Shown: positions 1 through 7,983, counted from the stretch's first letter. The stretch: DNA of 32,375 nt from Candidatus Gastranaerophilales bacterium (GCA_944323655.1 CALUTL010000019.1:1-32375); one strand, 5' to 3'. Numbers and translations: made by a program. Notes: generated from the sequence alone by a model not told the origin.

Positions 1-1
1 A

Positions 2-418
2 AACACCTGCAAACTTGTAAAAAAATACGGAATGGAATTATGCTGCGGAGTAATTCTCGGGATGGGCGAAACTGTTGAACAAAGAGTTGAAATGGCATTG
101 GAATTGAGAGAAATTCACCCCGAGTCAATTCCGATTAACATTTTGATGCCGATTAAAAACACACCGTTTGAAAACTACTTTGACAAAATTGATGAGGAAA
201 ATATTTTAAGAACACTTGCAATATTCAAAATAGCAAACCCCGATTCAATCTTGCGATTTTGCGGCGGCAGAATGAGGTTAAGTGAAGAAAATCAAATAAA
301 AGCACTCCAATCGTGTGTCGAAGGGATTTTGACCGGAAATTACCTGACTACAACTGGAAAATCTCCCAAAGAAGACCTTATGCTTGTTAAAGAATTAAAT
401 AAAACTCTTGTAAAATAA
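2..418 (+). CDS. bioB: Biotin synthase, C-terminal part (5' end outside window)
   Basis: This is the C-terminal 138 residues of a radical-SAM biotin synthase, which inserts sulfur into dethiobiotin in the last step of biotin synthesis. The frame is open from the first bases of the window, so the gene begins upstream; the internal ATG at 32 is not the start. Family landmarks visible are the GVILGMGET segment, ESIPINILMPIKNTP, the conserved Arg stretch ILRFCGGR (E. coli has VRLSAGR), and the tail GNYLTTTGKSPKED that matches the usual G(Y/C)LTT-P-x-ED ending. The N-terminal CxxxCxxC cluster motif lies outside the window. The stop is at 416-418 and no clear terminator follows. The identification is firm; completeness cannot be judged. 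Confidence 0.93.
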   Translation, partial: NTCKLVKKYGMELCCGVILGMGETVEQRVEMALELREIHPESIPINILMPIKNTPFENYFDKIDEENILRTLAIFKIANPDSILRFCGGRMRLSEENQIKALQSCVEGILTGNYLTTTGKSPKEDLMLVKELNKTLVK

Positions 419-471
419 AATTTCGGTAGCCTATCGGGTAATATCATTTAAAATATCTTTTTTATAGAATA

Positions 472-500
472 TTTTCATATTAAAGATATTAATTTATAAT
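472..500 (+). promoter_or_regulatory. Putative sigma-70 promoter for the small LuxR-type gene
   Basis: A -35-like TTTTCA (472-477) is followed by a 17-bp spacer and a perfect TATAAT (495-500). The ATG of the next gene is at 512, so the predicted transcript would have only about 4-5 bases of leader. This is sequence inference only. Confidence 0.5.
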
Positions 501-511
501 GGAAAATTATA

Positions 512-676
512 ATGGAGAGCTTAAAGACAGAAATTACCCTGAGTGCGCAGGAAAATTTAATTCTGGAATTAATAAGAAAAAATCACACAACGAAAGAAAT
601 AGCAAAAATTATGGAAATCAGCCACCATACTGTAAAATCTCATATCTACAAAATAAAGAGGATGACTTTAAAATAA
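512..676 (+). CDS. Very small LuxR/GerE-type HTH DNA-binding protein (54 aa)
   Basis: A 54-residue reading frame starts at ATG 512 and ends at TAA 674-676. The translation contains LSAQENLILELI, then TTKEIAKIMEISHHTVKSHI and YKIKRM, which is the LuxR/GerE helix-turn-helix: L(S/T)xxExxVL, an xxEIAxxLxIS recognition helix and the TVKxHxxxI signature. The protein is essentially the bare HTH, with no receiver or ligand domain. A longer frame starting at 499 (+1 relative) overlaps it but encodes a low-complexity, unlike-protein sequence and is rejected. There is a stop in frame at 497-499, so the start cannot lie further up. No good SD is present and a TATAAT box lies 11 bases upstream. It sits between bioB and ispF; its targets are unknown. 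A second solo HTH of the same fold is at 15137. Confidence 0.75.
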   Translation: MESLKTEITLSAQENLILELIRKNHTTKEIAKIMEISHHTVKSHIYKIKRMTLK

Positions 677-713
677 AACCATGCTAATATGACCTAAACA
701 AACGGAGAAAGAA

Positions 714-1190
714 ATGTACAGAACGGGTCTTGGCTATGATATTCATACCTTAAAGGAAGGCAGAGATTTAATCATCGGCGGTGTAAAGATTACGCATGAA
801 AAAGGACTTATGGGGCATTCAGATGCGGATGTCCTTGTTCACGCAATAATTGATGCCCTGCTTGGAGCTTTAGCTATGAGCGATATCGGCACTTTGTTTC
901 CCGACACGGACAACAAATACAAAAATGCCGATAGCACCGTTCTTTTAAAACACGTTTACGAAAAAATTCTTGAGAAGAATTACAAAATCGTAAACCTTGA
1001 CAGCAACATTATTGCGCAGGAACCCAAAATGATGCCGTATATTCCTAAAATGCGCGAAACTTTGGATAAAGTTCTAAAAATCGGACAGGAAAATATAAGC
1101 ATCAAGGCAAAAACAAACGAAAAAATGGACGCTGTCGGACAAAAACTTGCAATTGAAGCACACGCTATTGTTTTATTAAAGAAAGTATAA
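714..1190 (+). CDS. ispF: 2-C-methyl-D-erythritol 2,4-cyclodiphosphate synthase
   Basis: IspF (158 aa, normal length) converts CDP-ME 2-phosphate to MEcPP in the MEP pathway for isoprenoids. It is a cytosolic trimer with a zinc site. The sequence shows the signature GYDIH at the N-terminus with metal ligands Asp9, His11 and His43, the GHSDADVL loop (34-41), LGALAMSDIGTLFPDTD, and the C-terminal AKTNEKMDAVG substrate-binding segment. GGAGAAAG at about 702-709 is a good SD for ATG 714. The following secreted-protein gene starts 10 bases after the stop, suggesting co-transcription. An MEP pathway is usual for cyanobacteria-related and most other bacteria. No irregularity is seen. Confidence 0.97.
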   Translation: MYRTGLGYDIHTLKEGRDLIIGGVKITHEKGLMGHSDADVLVHAIIDALLGALAMSDIGTLFPDTDNKYKNADSTVLLKHVYEKILEKNYKIVNLDSNIIAQEPKMMPYIPKMRETLDKVLKIGQENISIKAKTNEKMDAVGQKLAIEAHAIVLLKKV

Positions 1191-1200
1191 GAGGTTAATG

Positions 1201-1563
1201 ATGAAAAAGATTTTTATTTTAGTTATCAGCTTAGTAATTTTAGGACTTCCGGCACTCTCATCAGAGTATACAGCACAGGACAAGAAAGCTTTTTATGACA
1301 ATTTTCTAAAGGGATTGTTCTGGGGAATGGAACAAAGCCTTTCACAACAAAACATTCCTGACCAAAAGATAAAAAATTATGTCAACGCAATGAAAAAGAA
1401 AGTAAATCGCCAACAGCTTGAAAATTCGACTTGGCCTTGTGTTTCAAAGTATACAATTGATGAAATGATGTCACAAAGTGACACAGTTACTCAAGAATGT
1501 TTTGCAAAATGGGCAACTGAATATTATACTAAAAACCAAAATCTTATAGAACTTCTAAAATAA
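1201..1563 (+). CDS. Small secreted protein of unknown function (120 aa)
   Basis: I do not recognise this family. The protein begins with a Lys-Lys charged end and a hydrophobic stretch (about residues 5-20) ending near LPALSS, a typical Sec signal peptide. The mature part is about 100 residues, mostly helical in composition and rich in Lys, Gln and Asn, with two cysteines about 20 residues apart that could form a disulfide in the periplasm. Tandem ATGs occur at 1198 and 1201; GAGG at 1191-1194 is only 3 bases from the first but 6 from the second, so 1201 is preferred. It follows ispF by 10 bases and is probably in the same transcript, which ends at the strong hairpin at 1586-1612. Confidence 0.7.
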   Translation: MKKIFILVISLVILGLPALSSEYTAQDKKAFYDNFLKGLFWGMEQSLSQQNIPDQKIKNYVNAMKKKVNRQQLENSTWPCVSKYTIDEMMSQSDTVTQECFAKWATEYYTKNQNLIELLK

Positions 1564-1585
1564 TTCAAAAATAACTAACAAAAAA

Positions 1586-1619
1586 GCTCTCCTTCAAATT
1601 TTTAAGGAGAGCCTTTTTT
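1586..1619. terminator. Bidirectional Rho-independent terminator
   Basis: A perfect 9-bp stem, GCTCTCCTT (1586-1594) with AAGGAGAGC (1604-1612), has a nine-base loop, a T tract on the plus side (1614-1619) and an A tract upstream. It therefore serves both the plus-strand ispF group and the minus-strand ctpA gene, which converge here. Confidence 0.9.
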
Positions 1620-1632
1620 ATTGAATTAAATC

Positions 1633-2853
1633 TTATTGAATAGCCAAACCTCTGTTCATTGTCATTTGGTTTAGAACTTCGATAGCTTTTTTAAGCTGAA
1701 CATCATTTTTATTTTTAATATCATCTTCGGTTAATTCGACAACAATATCAGGAGTTATACCCTTTTTGTTAATATCAGTCCCGTTAGGCGTCAGGTATTT
1801 CTGGATTGTGATATTAATTCCGGCCTCATACGGAAGTTTATTAATTTCCTGAACCAAACCTTTACCGAACGATTGTTCTCCGATAATAACAGCTCTGCGA
1901 TTATCTTTCATAGCACCTGAGAAAATTTCGCTTGCAGATGCCGAACCTTTGTTAATCAAGACTACCACAGGCTTTGTCGTAAGCACACCCGCCGTTGCTC
2001 TTGAAGTTTCCTTGTATCCGTCACGGTCAACCGTTGAAACTATCGTTCCGCCGTCAAGAAACATATCGGAAATATAAATTGCATTTGATAAAAGTCCGCC
2101 CGGATTAGAGCGAAGATCAACTATAAACCCTTTTTTATTCTGGCTCTGATCTAAGATTGCCTTAAATTCCGCTGCCGCATTACGGCTTATAAATGAACTT
2201 AATCTGATATAAGAAATATCATCAGGAACCTTCATTTCTAAAGGAGTTTTTTGCGAAATCGATTTAACTTCAATTTCAGCACGTGTAATCGTGTAAGATT
2301 TAGGCTCCATATCTTTGCGTTTGATAAGCAAAGTTACCTGAGTACCTTCTTTACCTCTAATTTTGTCAGCCGCCTTGTCGACTGTAATTCCCTTTGTCGA
2401 AACCCCGTCAATTTCAAGAATTTCATCATCAGCCTTCAACCCTGCTCTTTCAGCCGGAGTATCTTCAATCGGCGCAATTACCATTAATTTGCCGTCTTTA
2501 ACTCCGATTTGAATACCTATACCCTTTAAAGAACCCTTAATTGAACTTGTTTCTTCAGCAAATTCTTTCGGATCAAGAAATTTCGTATAAGGATCATTAA
2601 GGCTTGCGACCATTGTGTTTATTGCAACGTAAGCATCTTCATTTGTTCTAATATATTTGTCATACTTATGGCGCCATTTGTTCCAATTCTGAGCATTATT
2701 TGTCTGGTCAACGTACTTGGTATTAATCAACCGCCAAACATTGTCATATAATTCCACAGGAGTATAGGCAAAAACGTTATCTCTTATAATCCAGCCGAAC
2801 AGGATTACAAAAAGACCCATAAATATAAAACTTTTTCTCATAATGTTTCTCAT
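1633..2853 (-). CDS. ctpA: S41-family carboxyl-terminal processing protease (CtpA-like)
   Basis: A 406-residue periplasmic or membrane-anchored serine protease with an N-terminal hydrophobic segment (about 8-23) serving as signal or anchor. Order of parts: helical N-domain with LNDPYTKFLDP (about 85-94); PDZ domain (about 105-190) with LKGIGIQIG and the GLKADDEILEIDG core; S41 catalytic domain with DLRSNPGG (246-253). The catalytic motif GSASASE places the nucleophile at Ser306, with Lys331 and Gln335 in SFGKGLVQ, the spacing seen in CtpB. The family trims or degrades envelope proteins; in phototrophs CtpA matures D1, so the symbol reflects family, not that substrate. GGAGG (2871-2867) is 13 bases before the start, rather far; Met5 is an alternative. 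It lies 168 bp downstream of aroB on the same strand. Confidence 0.95.
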   Translation of the reverse strand: MRNIMRKSFIFMGLFVILFGWIIRDNVFAYTPVELYDNVWRLINTKYVDQTNNAQNWNKWRHKYDKYIRTNEDAYVAINTMVASLNDPYTKFLDPKEFAEETSSIKGSLKGIGIQIGVKDGKLMVIAPIEDTPAERAGLKADDEILEIDGVSTKGITVDKAADKIRGKEGTQVTLLIKRKDMEPKSYTITRAEIEVKSISQKTPLEMKVPDDISYIRLSSFISRNAAAEFKAILDQSQNKKGFIVDLRSNPGGLLSNAIYISDMFLDGGTIVSTVDRDGYKETSRATAGVLTTKPVVVLINKGSASASEIFSGAMKDNRRAVIIGEQSFGKGLVQEINKLPYEAGINITIQKYLTPNGTDINKKGITPDIVVELTEDDIKNKNDVQLKKAIEVLNQMTMNRGLAIQ

Positions 2854-3021
2854 TCTTTTATTTTTTCCTCCAAATTACCCCTAATTTCATTACCTGTTGC
2901 ACAACCTGTATTACTTAAGATGTTTTTTCTTTAAATTTGTTGCAGGATTTTATAAACCAACAGTATAATAACCTTTCAGAGTACATAATTATTATATCAT
3001 AATTCCCGCTAAAAACCAGTT

Positions 3022-4098
3022 TCAGCCGAAATATTTTAAAATTTCGTTATCAACGGTTTTTAACTCCTTAACCAAAGCACAATCAGACGGAAGAATAAAT
3101 ACAATCCCGTCAGATTCAGCTTTTTTGTCAAGCTTCATGGTCAAAAGAACTTTTCTTATATCTAAATCGGGAATTTTTTTAAAGTTATATTTTTTAATCA
3201 AATCTTCAGCGACAAACTTGTAACTTTCAAGAATTTCACCCCGCTTGTGAGCAAATTCAAACGCAAATTCAATTCCTTTAACAACGGCTTCGCCGTGGGT
3301 ATATTTTTTGTAATTCGTAAGCTTTTCAACAGCATGGGCGTATGTGTGTCCGAAGTTAAGGATTTTTCTTAATCCGCTTTCGTGCTCGTCTTTTTCAACA
3401 ACTGAAATTTTAAGAGAAACACAAATACGAATAAGTTCTTCAAGAATTTTGTTACTGCGTGCAAGAATTTTATCGGAATTTAAACTTAAATAATTAATCA
3501 AATTAAATTCTTCGTCACACCCGCAACTTTTCTCAATAAAAGCGTACTTAACAACTTCACCCAACCCTGTTTTAAATTGTCTTTCATCAAGAGTTTTCAA
3601 AAAATTAGTATTAATAAAAACGCAATCCGGCTGATAAAAGCTTCCGATTAAATTTTTGCCGAATCTTGTATCGACACCTGTTTTACCGCCGACAGAACTG
3701 TCTACACATGCAAGTAAAGTTGTCGGAATTTGTATAAGATGAATTCCTCTCATATAAATTGATGCCGCAAAGCCTGCAATATCCCCGCAAACTCCGCCGC
3801 CTACGGCAATTATATAATCTTTTCGGGTAAGCTTTAATTTCAAAGCTTTATCAAGAATTTTTTGACAGGTTTTAAAAGTTTTTTCTTTTTCACCGTCTTT
3901 CAGAATAAAAATTCTTTCTTTCGGAAGTTTTAAAAAATTTCCGTAAATCTTAAAAACTTTTTCACTAACAACAGCAAGACCATTATTTTTACCGATTACA
4001 TTAAAAACCTCTTCGCTTAATGCTGAAATATCGTTATCGTTAATAATTATCGGGCAATTTTTCTCGGTCGAATTTATTTTAACGTTAAGACTTTGCAT
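3022..4098 (-). CDS. aroB: 3-dehydroquinate synthase
   Basis: AroB (358 aa) converts DAHP to 3-dehydroquinate, step two of the shikimate pathway, using NAD and a divalent metal. Visible are the NAD-binding GGGVCGDIAGF (100-110), the IPTTLLACVDSSVGGKTGVD active-site stretch (124-143), GLGEVVKYAFI with metal ligand Glu181, NFGHTYAHA with His251, and THGEAV with His268. MKLDKK near the C-terminus is also conserved. The start codon lies inside the 3' end of aroK, overlapping by 14 bp, so translation is probably coupled to the kinase gene. The pairing of aroK with aroB is common in bacteria. The C-terminal region is slightly compact but complete. Confidence 0.97.
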   Translation of the reverse strand: MQSLNVKINSTEKNCPIIINDNDISALSEEVFNVIGKNNGLAVVSEKVFKIYGNFLKLPKERIFILKDGEKEKTFKTCQKILDKALKLKLTRKDYIIAVGGGVCGDIAGFAASIYMRGIHLIQIPTTLLACVDSSVGGKTGVDTRFGKNLIGSFYQPDCVFINTNFLKTLDERQFKTGLGEVVKYAFIEKSCGCDEEFNLINYLSLNSDKILARSNKILEELIRICVSLKISVVEKDEHESGLRKILNFGHTYAHAVEKLTNYKKYTHGEAVVKGIEFAFEFAHKRGEILESYKFVAEDLIKKYNFKKIPDLDIRKVLLTMKLDKKAESDGIVFILPSDCALVKELKTVDNEILKYFG

Positions 4099-4600
4099 TT
4101 ATAACTCCCATAATTTCTCCGGCGACTAAAGCAGGACTTTTTTTATCGGTATCAATAATATAATTTGCTTTTTTATAATTGTTTTCTCTTAAGGAAAGAA
4201 TGTGAGCGATTTTTTCAACAGAAAAATTTTTCCTCAAAAGCGGACGATGATTTTCAGCCTTAATCCTCTCATAAATTGTCGCAGGAGAAGCTTTAAGAAA
4301 AAAAACTTTAGAATTTTCAAGAAGCCTTCTTCTGTTGTCGGGATCTTCAAAAGCTCCTCCGCCGGCAGAAATTATCTGGTTATCTCCTTGAGTAAACTGT
4401 TTAATTTTATTTATTTCCAATTCTCTAAAATGAGGTTCGCCGTATTTTAGAAAAATTTCGGAGATTTTTTTGCCTGTACTTTTTTCAATTTCCTCATCAA
4501 TATCGACAAGCGTAAACCCCGGCAAAACTTTTGAAAGTATTTGCGCCGTTGTAGTTTTGCCACACCCCATCATTCCTATCAACGTGATATTATTTTTCAT
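4085..4600 (-). CDS. aroK: Shikimate kinase
   Basis: This 171-residue cytosolic NMP-kinase-fold enzyme phosphorylates shikimate at the 3-OH. It shows the Walker A GMMGCGKT (9-16), the DID pair (Asp33, Asp35) for substrate and Mg, Arg59 in FRELE, the GGG turn (80-82), and the LID HRPLL with Arg119; Arg138 also fits. It heads the aroK-aroB overlap pair. No Shine-Dalgarno sequence precedes the ATG. Instead TAAAAT lies exactly six bases upstream (4612-4607 on the minus strand), so the mRNA may be leaderless. A divergent xer gene starts 138 bp away. Confidence 0.96.
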   Translation of the reverse strand: MKNNITLIGMMGCGKTTTAQILSKVLPGFTLVDIDEEIEKSTGKKISEIFLKYGEPHFRELEINKIKQFTQGDNQIISAGGGAFEDPDNRRRLLENSKVFFLKASPATIYERIKAENHRPLLRKNFSVEKIAHILSLRENNYKKANYIIDTDKKSPALVAGEIMGVINAKS

Positions 4601-4606
4601 AAAATT

Positions 4607-4612
4607 ATTTTA
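4607..4612 (-). promoter_or_regulatory. Putative -10 box of a leaderless aroK promoter
   Basis: TAAAAT on the minus strand is separated from the aroK ATG (4600) by six bases. No convincing -35 element is seen. If used, transcription would begin at or next to the start codon. Confidence 0.45.
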
Positions 4613-4701
4613 CCTTAAAAAAGGATTTTGGGCTTGTTATAAATTGTAAATTTAAGAAAATTATTTTTCTTTAACCTGCATTAAAAATTTTGTTAAAAAT
4701 A

Positions 4702-4730
4702 TTGAAAAATCACGAAAAAAAGAGTAAATT
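4702..4730 (+). promoter_or_regulatory. Putative promoter of the xer gene (leaderless)
   Basis: TTGAAA (4702-4707), a 17-bp spacer and TAAATT (4725-4730) make a good sigma-70 match. The ATG at 4739 is eight bases after the -10 box, where transcription would be expected to start. No SD is present in between. Confidence 0.6.
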
Positions 4731-4738
4731 TTAAGATA

Positions 4739-5605
4739 ATGAATCTTCAAAATTTATCACAATATCTTGATTATTTGGAAATAGAAAAGGGACTTGCCGC
4801 AAACACGATTGAGGCATACCGGCGTGATCTTGCGGAATTTTTGGATTTTTGTAATGAAAAGGGAGCGGAAGAAGTTCACAACATCACACGAAGCCACATT
4901 AACGGATACATAATGATGCTTCACGACAAAAGCTTAACCGCCACAAGCGTAATGCGAAAAACCGCATCTTTAAGAGGATTTTTCAAATGGCTTTGCGCAA
5001 ACGAAATCTGTACGACAAACCCTGCCCTGACGCTTGAACAGCCAAAAGTTCCGAAAAAATTACCGAAAGTTATGACTGTTGAAGAAATCAACACGCTTTT
5101 ATCCCAAAATTTGAACAAATGTGAAAAGGTTATTCTGGAACTTCTTTACGGGTGCGGATTGAGAGTTTCAGAGCTTGTAAATTTAAAGATTAACGATATG
5201 GATTTGTCTGCAAAATATCTTCAATGCACAGGCAAAGGCTCTAAAGAAAGAATTGTTCCGATAGGTTCAAAAGCTTTGAAGGCCATAAAGGATTATGAAA
5301 AAGAGCGGGATTTTATTTTGCAAAAAAACAGGCTGACTTCTAAAAATCTTCTTCTCACAGAAGACGGAAAAAATATAACACGCCAGGAGGTTTATACATT
5401 TATCCACAAACTTGGAGAAAAAATCCATAAATCAATTTCTCCGCACACACTTCGCCACACCTTTGCGACTCATCTGCTTGAGAACGGAGCGGATTTAAGG
5501 GTTGTGCAGGAGCTTCTGGGACACAGTGACGTTGCAACAACCCAGCTTTACACACACATTAGTAAAAAACGTCTTAAAGAAGTATACTTTGCAATCAACG
5601 GTTGA
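4739..5605 (+). CDS. xerD: Tyrosine recombinase XerC/XerD family
   Basis: A 288-residue site-specific recombinase of the Xer type, expected to resolve chromosome dimers at dif. The N-terminal core-binding SAM-like domain occupies residues 1-95 (typical LAANTIEAYRRDLAEF). The catalytic domain carries the full set: Arg142 in GCGLRVSEL, Lys166 in TGKGSKER, His236 and Arg239 in SPHTLRHTFATHLL, His262 in LLGHSDVATTQ and the nucleophile Tyr271 in LYTHIS. Length is normal for a chromosomal Xer and far from mobile-element integrases. Whether it is XerC, XerD or a single-Xer system cannot be told here, so the symbol is provisional. It lacks an SD and has a promoter whose start site coincides with the ATG. 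The BioD-like gene follows 18 bp downstream. Confidence 0.92.
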   Translation: MNLQNLSQYLDYLEIEKGLAANTIEAYRRDLAEFLDFCNEKGAEEVHNITRSHINGYIMMLHDKSLTATSVMRKTASLRGFFKWLCANEICTTNPALTLEQPKVPKKLPKVMTVEEINTLLSQNLNKCEKVILELLYGCGLRVSELVNLKINDMDLSAKYLQCTGKGSKERIVPIGSKALKAIKDYEKERDFILQKNRLTSKNLLLTEDGKNITRQEVYTFIHKLGEKIHKSISPHTLRHTFATHLLENGADLRVVQELLGHSDVATTQLYTHISKKRLKEVYFAING

Positions 5606-5623
5606 CCATGCTAGGATTTAGCT

Positions 5624-6343
5624 ATGCTAGACATCTTTGTAACAGGTTCCGAAAACAGCTACGGCAAAGCGCTTGTTACGGCGGGAATTGCAGCGACTAT
5701 GCAAAGTTTGGGATATTCCACCGGCGTCTATAAACCTATTCATGCCGGATATTTTGTAAGAAACGGCAGACCTTCCGTCCCCGATTTGCTGTATGTAAAA
5801 CACGTTGACAACAATATTAAAACCTACTATAGTTACCTTTTTAAAAACAAAGATATCCCGCTTAATGCCGCAGCTAAAGAAGGGCAAACAATAAGTTTTG
5901 ACAGAATTTTCGGCGATTACACAAGTGTGAGAGAAAAATTCGACTGCTTTTTTGTGACAGGCACCGACGGAATTGCAACACCTATTTGCGCAAACTTGCA
6001 GGAAATAGACCTTGTAAGACTTTTAAATCTGCCGCTTCTTTTTGTAATTTCTCCGATGAATACAAATTTAAACGATATTCTCGTAATGATTAATCACGCC
6101 TCTGTCAAAAACGTTAAAATCAGCGGAGTTGTACTCTTTGACTGCCCGATGAGAACGGATGACGAAAATATTAAAAACCTTCCAAAACTTATCGAAAAAT
6201 ATACAAACACCCGTGTCGTCGGAGCTTTTCCGCAAATTAAAAGCCTTGCTAATTTAAATCCGAACGACTTAATCTCGTATGTTCTCTCAGGCGTAAATCT
6301 TGAAAATCTTTTTGGCGCAAAAATCGCAAAATTAAGCGTTTAA
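5624..6343 (+). CDS. BioD-like / AAA_26 P-loop protein with altered motifs
   Basis: A 239-residue protein with the overall order of dethiobiotin synthetase: N-terminal P-loop, KPxxxG at 37-42 (KPIHAG), a mid-protein Walker-B-like strand, and C-terminal SGVVLFDCP. BioD normally has GTDTxVGKT and VEGAGG; here these read GSENSYGKA (8-16, Thr to Ala) and VTGTDG (111-116). The P-loop Lys15 is kept. It may therefore be a divergent dethiobiotin synthetase, or a relative such as the BioD-like regulatory domain found beside phosphotransacetylases. The bioB gene 5 kb away makes biotin synthesis plausible but does not prove it. AGGA about eight bases upstream is a fair SD. It is probably co-transcribed with the xer gene and ends 14 bp from convergent aroC. 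Confidence 0.7.
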   Translation: MLDIFVTGSENSYGKALVTAGIAATMQSLGYSTGVYKPIHAGYFVRNGRPSVPDLLYVKHVDNNIKTYYSYLFKNKDIPLNAAAKEGQTISFDRIFGDYTSVREKFDCFFVTGTDGIATPICANLQEIDLVRLLNLPLLFVISPMNTNLNDILVMINHASVKNVKISGVVLFDCPMRTDDENIKNLPKLIEKYTNTRVVGAFPQIKSLANLNPNDLISYVLSGVNLENLFGAKIAKLSV

Positions 6344-6357
6344 AAAATTAAAAACTT

Positions 6358-7437
6358 TTACTTTTCAAACTTTCTGCTGTTTTGAAAATTCGCCATAACT
6401 TCCTCAAAATTATCTCCGCCGTATTTGAGGAAAATTTCATTCAACAAAACACAGGCAATTCTAGCTTCCGCAATAACAGCACAAGCTTCCACAGCACAAG
6501 TGTCTGAACGCTCAAAATGTGCTTCGGTTTCCTCCATTTTTAAAGAATCCACCGTTCTCAAAGGCTTTCTCATTGTCGGAATCGGCTTCATTGATGCAAA
6601 AATCTGCAAGTTTTCGCCGTTTGTCATTCCGCCCTCAATCCCGCCTGAGTTATTCGTTTCTCTTGTGATTTTGCCGTTCTCCAAAAACATTTCATCATGA
6701 AACTCGCTTCCGCAAAGTTCGAAACAATGATGATTCCCGACAGTTACCGTTTTTACGGCAGGAATACTCATAACCGCCTGCGCTACACGACCGTCAAGCA
6801 TCCTGTCCCAATGAACAAATGAACCTAACCCGACAGGCATATTCTCGTAAATTACGACAAACCTTCCGCCTAAAGAATCACCCGCTTCTCGTGCTTTATC
6901 TATTTCAGAATGGAAATTCTCAGGATTCTTCTCTGTGCCTATTTGCAAAATTCTTGAATACCCTCTTATATTAAATTTTTCAAGAATCTGTTTCGCAACC
7001 GCCCCAACTGCCGTTTCTATTGCAGTTTTTCTGGCACTTGAGCGCTCTAAAATATTTCTTAAATCTTTTTGGTTATATTTGACAGACCCCGCATAATCCG
7101 CATGCCCCGGACGATATGCCGTAAAAGATTTTTCATCAATTTCATCTTCAGGATTAACACTCATAACCCTAGACCAATTTTCATAATCCTTGTTATAAAT
7201 CACCAAAGTTAAAGGCGCTCCGGTCGTTTTCCCAAATCTTACACCGGAAGTTATTTCAACAGTGTCAGATTCAATCTTCATGCGCCCGCCTCGGCCGTAA
7301 CCCTCTTGACGACGGCGAAGTTCAGCATTTATAAAGTCAGGGCTTATCTCAAACCCTGACGGTAATCCTTCTATTATTGCGGTTAAGCATTTCCCGTGAC
7401 TTTCGCCGCTTGTTAAATATCTGAATTTTTCATACAT
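6358..7437 (-). CDS. aroC: Chorismate synthase
   Basis: AroC (359 aa, normal) makes chorismate from EPSP, using reduced FMN, and closes the shikimate pathway. The three family signatures are visible: GESHGKCLTAIIEGLP at the N-terminus, the RPGHADY motif with the NILERSSARKTA stretch, and RSDTCAVEACAV near the C-terminus. GSFVHWDRMLDGRVAQAV and NNSGGIEGGMTNG, which contact FMN and substrate, are also present. AAGGA eight bases before the ATG is a normal SD. It sits 41 bp downstream of a secreted NTF2-like gene on the same strand and close to aroK-aroB, but in a separate unit. No terminator separates it from the convergent BioD-like gene. Confidence 0.97.
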   Translation of the reverse strand: MYEKFRYLTSGESHGKCLTAIIEGLPSGFEISPDFINAELRRRQEGYGRGGRMKIESDTVEITSGVRFGKTTGAPLTLVIYNKDYENWSRVMSVNPEDEIDEKSFTAYRPGHADYAGSVKYNQKDLRNILERSSARKTAIETAVGAVAKQILEKFNIRGYSRILQIGTEKNPENFHSEIDKAREAGDSLGGRFVVIYENMPVGLGSFVHWDRMLDGRVAQAVMSIPAVKTVTVGNHHCFELCGSEFHDEMFLENGKITRETNNSGGIEGGMTNGENLQIFASMKPIPTMRKPLRTVDSLKMEETEAHFERSDTCAVEACAVIAEARIACVLLNEIFLKYGGDNFEEVMANFQNSRKFEK

Positions 7438-7477
7438 AACTCTATCCTTCTGCTTAACCTTTAATCCTTAAATAAAT

Positions 7478-7960
7478 CTATTTTTGATCTGCATATTTAA
7501 GAAATATCTGCTGTTTTGTCTGCATCATTTCTTCTGTGATAAGCCATTTTCCATCCGGCTGTTTCTTCACTATCATGTAAGTTTTGAGCTTATAAGTTTC
7601 GCCGGACGGCTGACGAAGAGAACTTACCTTATATCCGTCACCTGATTTCGTAACTGTTATATCCGAATAATTGTTTTTGTATTTTCTAAGTTTTGCACCC
7701 GCTTGACCTAACTTCATTTGTTTCATATAAGTTGCAGTATCTGTTGTTACATCAACTAAACCTCCGTCAGGCTTTACAACCTGTCTTATAATCTTTGCTT
7801 TCGGTGAATACATGCTCTCTATTGTCGGACTGTAATTGTTTGCCGCATTTACATAATTTTCAAAAAACGCTTTTGCATCCGCCGCATCATCTGCCAGTGC
7901 GCTTAAGCCAGTTGTTAAAAATACCCCGAATAAAAATACTATTGATAAAAATTTTTTCAT
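7478..7960 (-). CDS. Secreted NTF2-like protein (160 aa)
   Basis: A signal peptide is clear: MKKF, a hydrophobic run, then SALA followed by DDA, with probable cleavage after Ala23. The mature domain has the pattern of the NTF2-like / SnoaL fold: an N-terminal helix (DAKAFFENYVNAANNY), then alternating strands ending in TYMIVKKQPDGKWLITEEMM, which resembles the last strands of DUF4440-type proteins. There are no cysteines. The role is unknown; such domains often bind small ligands or act as accessory envelope proteins. AGGAGAAAATA gives a good SD, and TATAAT lies at 7989-7984 on the minus strand. aroC follows 41 bp downstream, so the two may share a transcript. Confidence 0.75.
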   Translation of the reverse strand: MKKFLSIVFLFGVFLTTGLSALADDAADAKAFFENYVNAANNYSPTIESMYSPKAKIIRQVVKPDGGLVDVTTDTATYMKQMKLGQAGAKLRKYKNNYSDITVTKSGDGYKVSSLRQPSGETYKLKTYMIVKKQPDGKWLITEEMMQTKQQIFLKYADQK

Positions 7961-7983
7961 TATTTTCTCCTTTTTCCTGCAAA

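Noticed and set aside
499-687. 62-codon frame starting at ATG 499 upstream of ispF
   Set aside because: Its translation is low-complexity and unlike any protein, whereas the overlapping frame at 512-676 encodes a clear LuxR-type HTH.
4739-5605. Xer-type recombinase and nearby tRNA as signs of an integrated element
   Set aside because: The recombinase has the length and motifs of a housekeeping Xer, no phage or conjugation genes are present, and the tRNA is 27 kb away with no repeat of its 3' end found.
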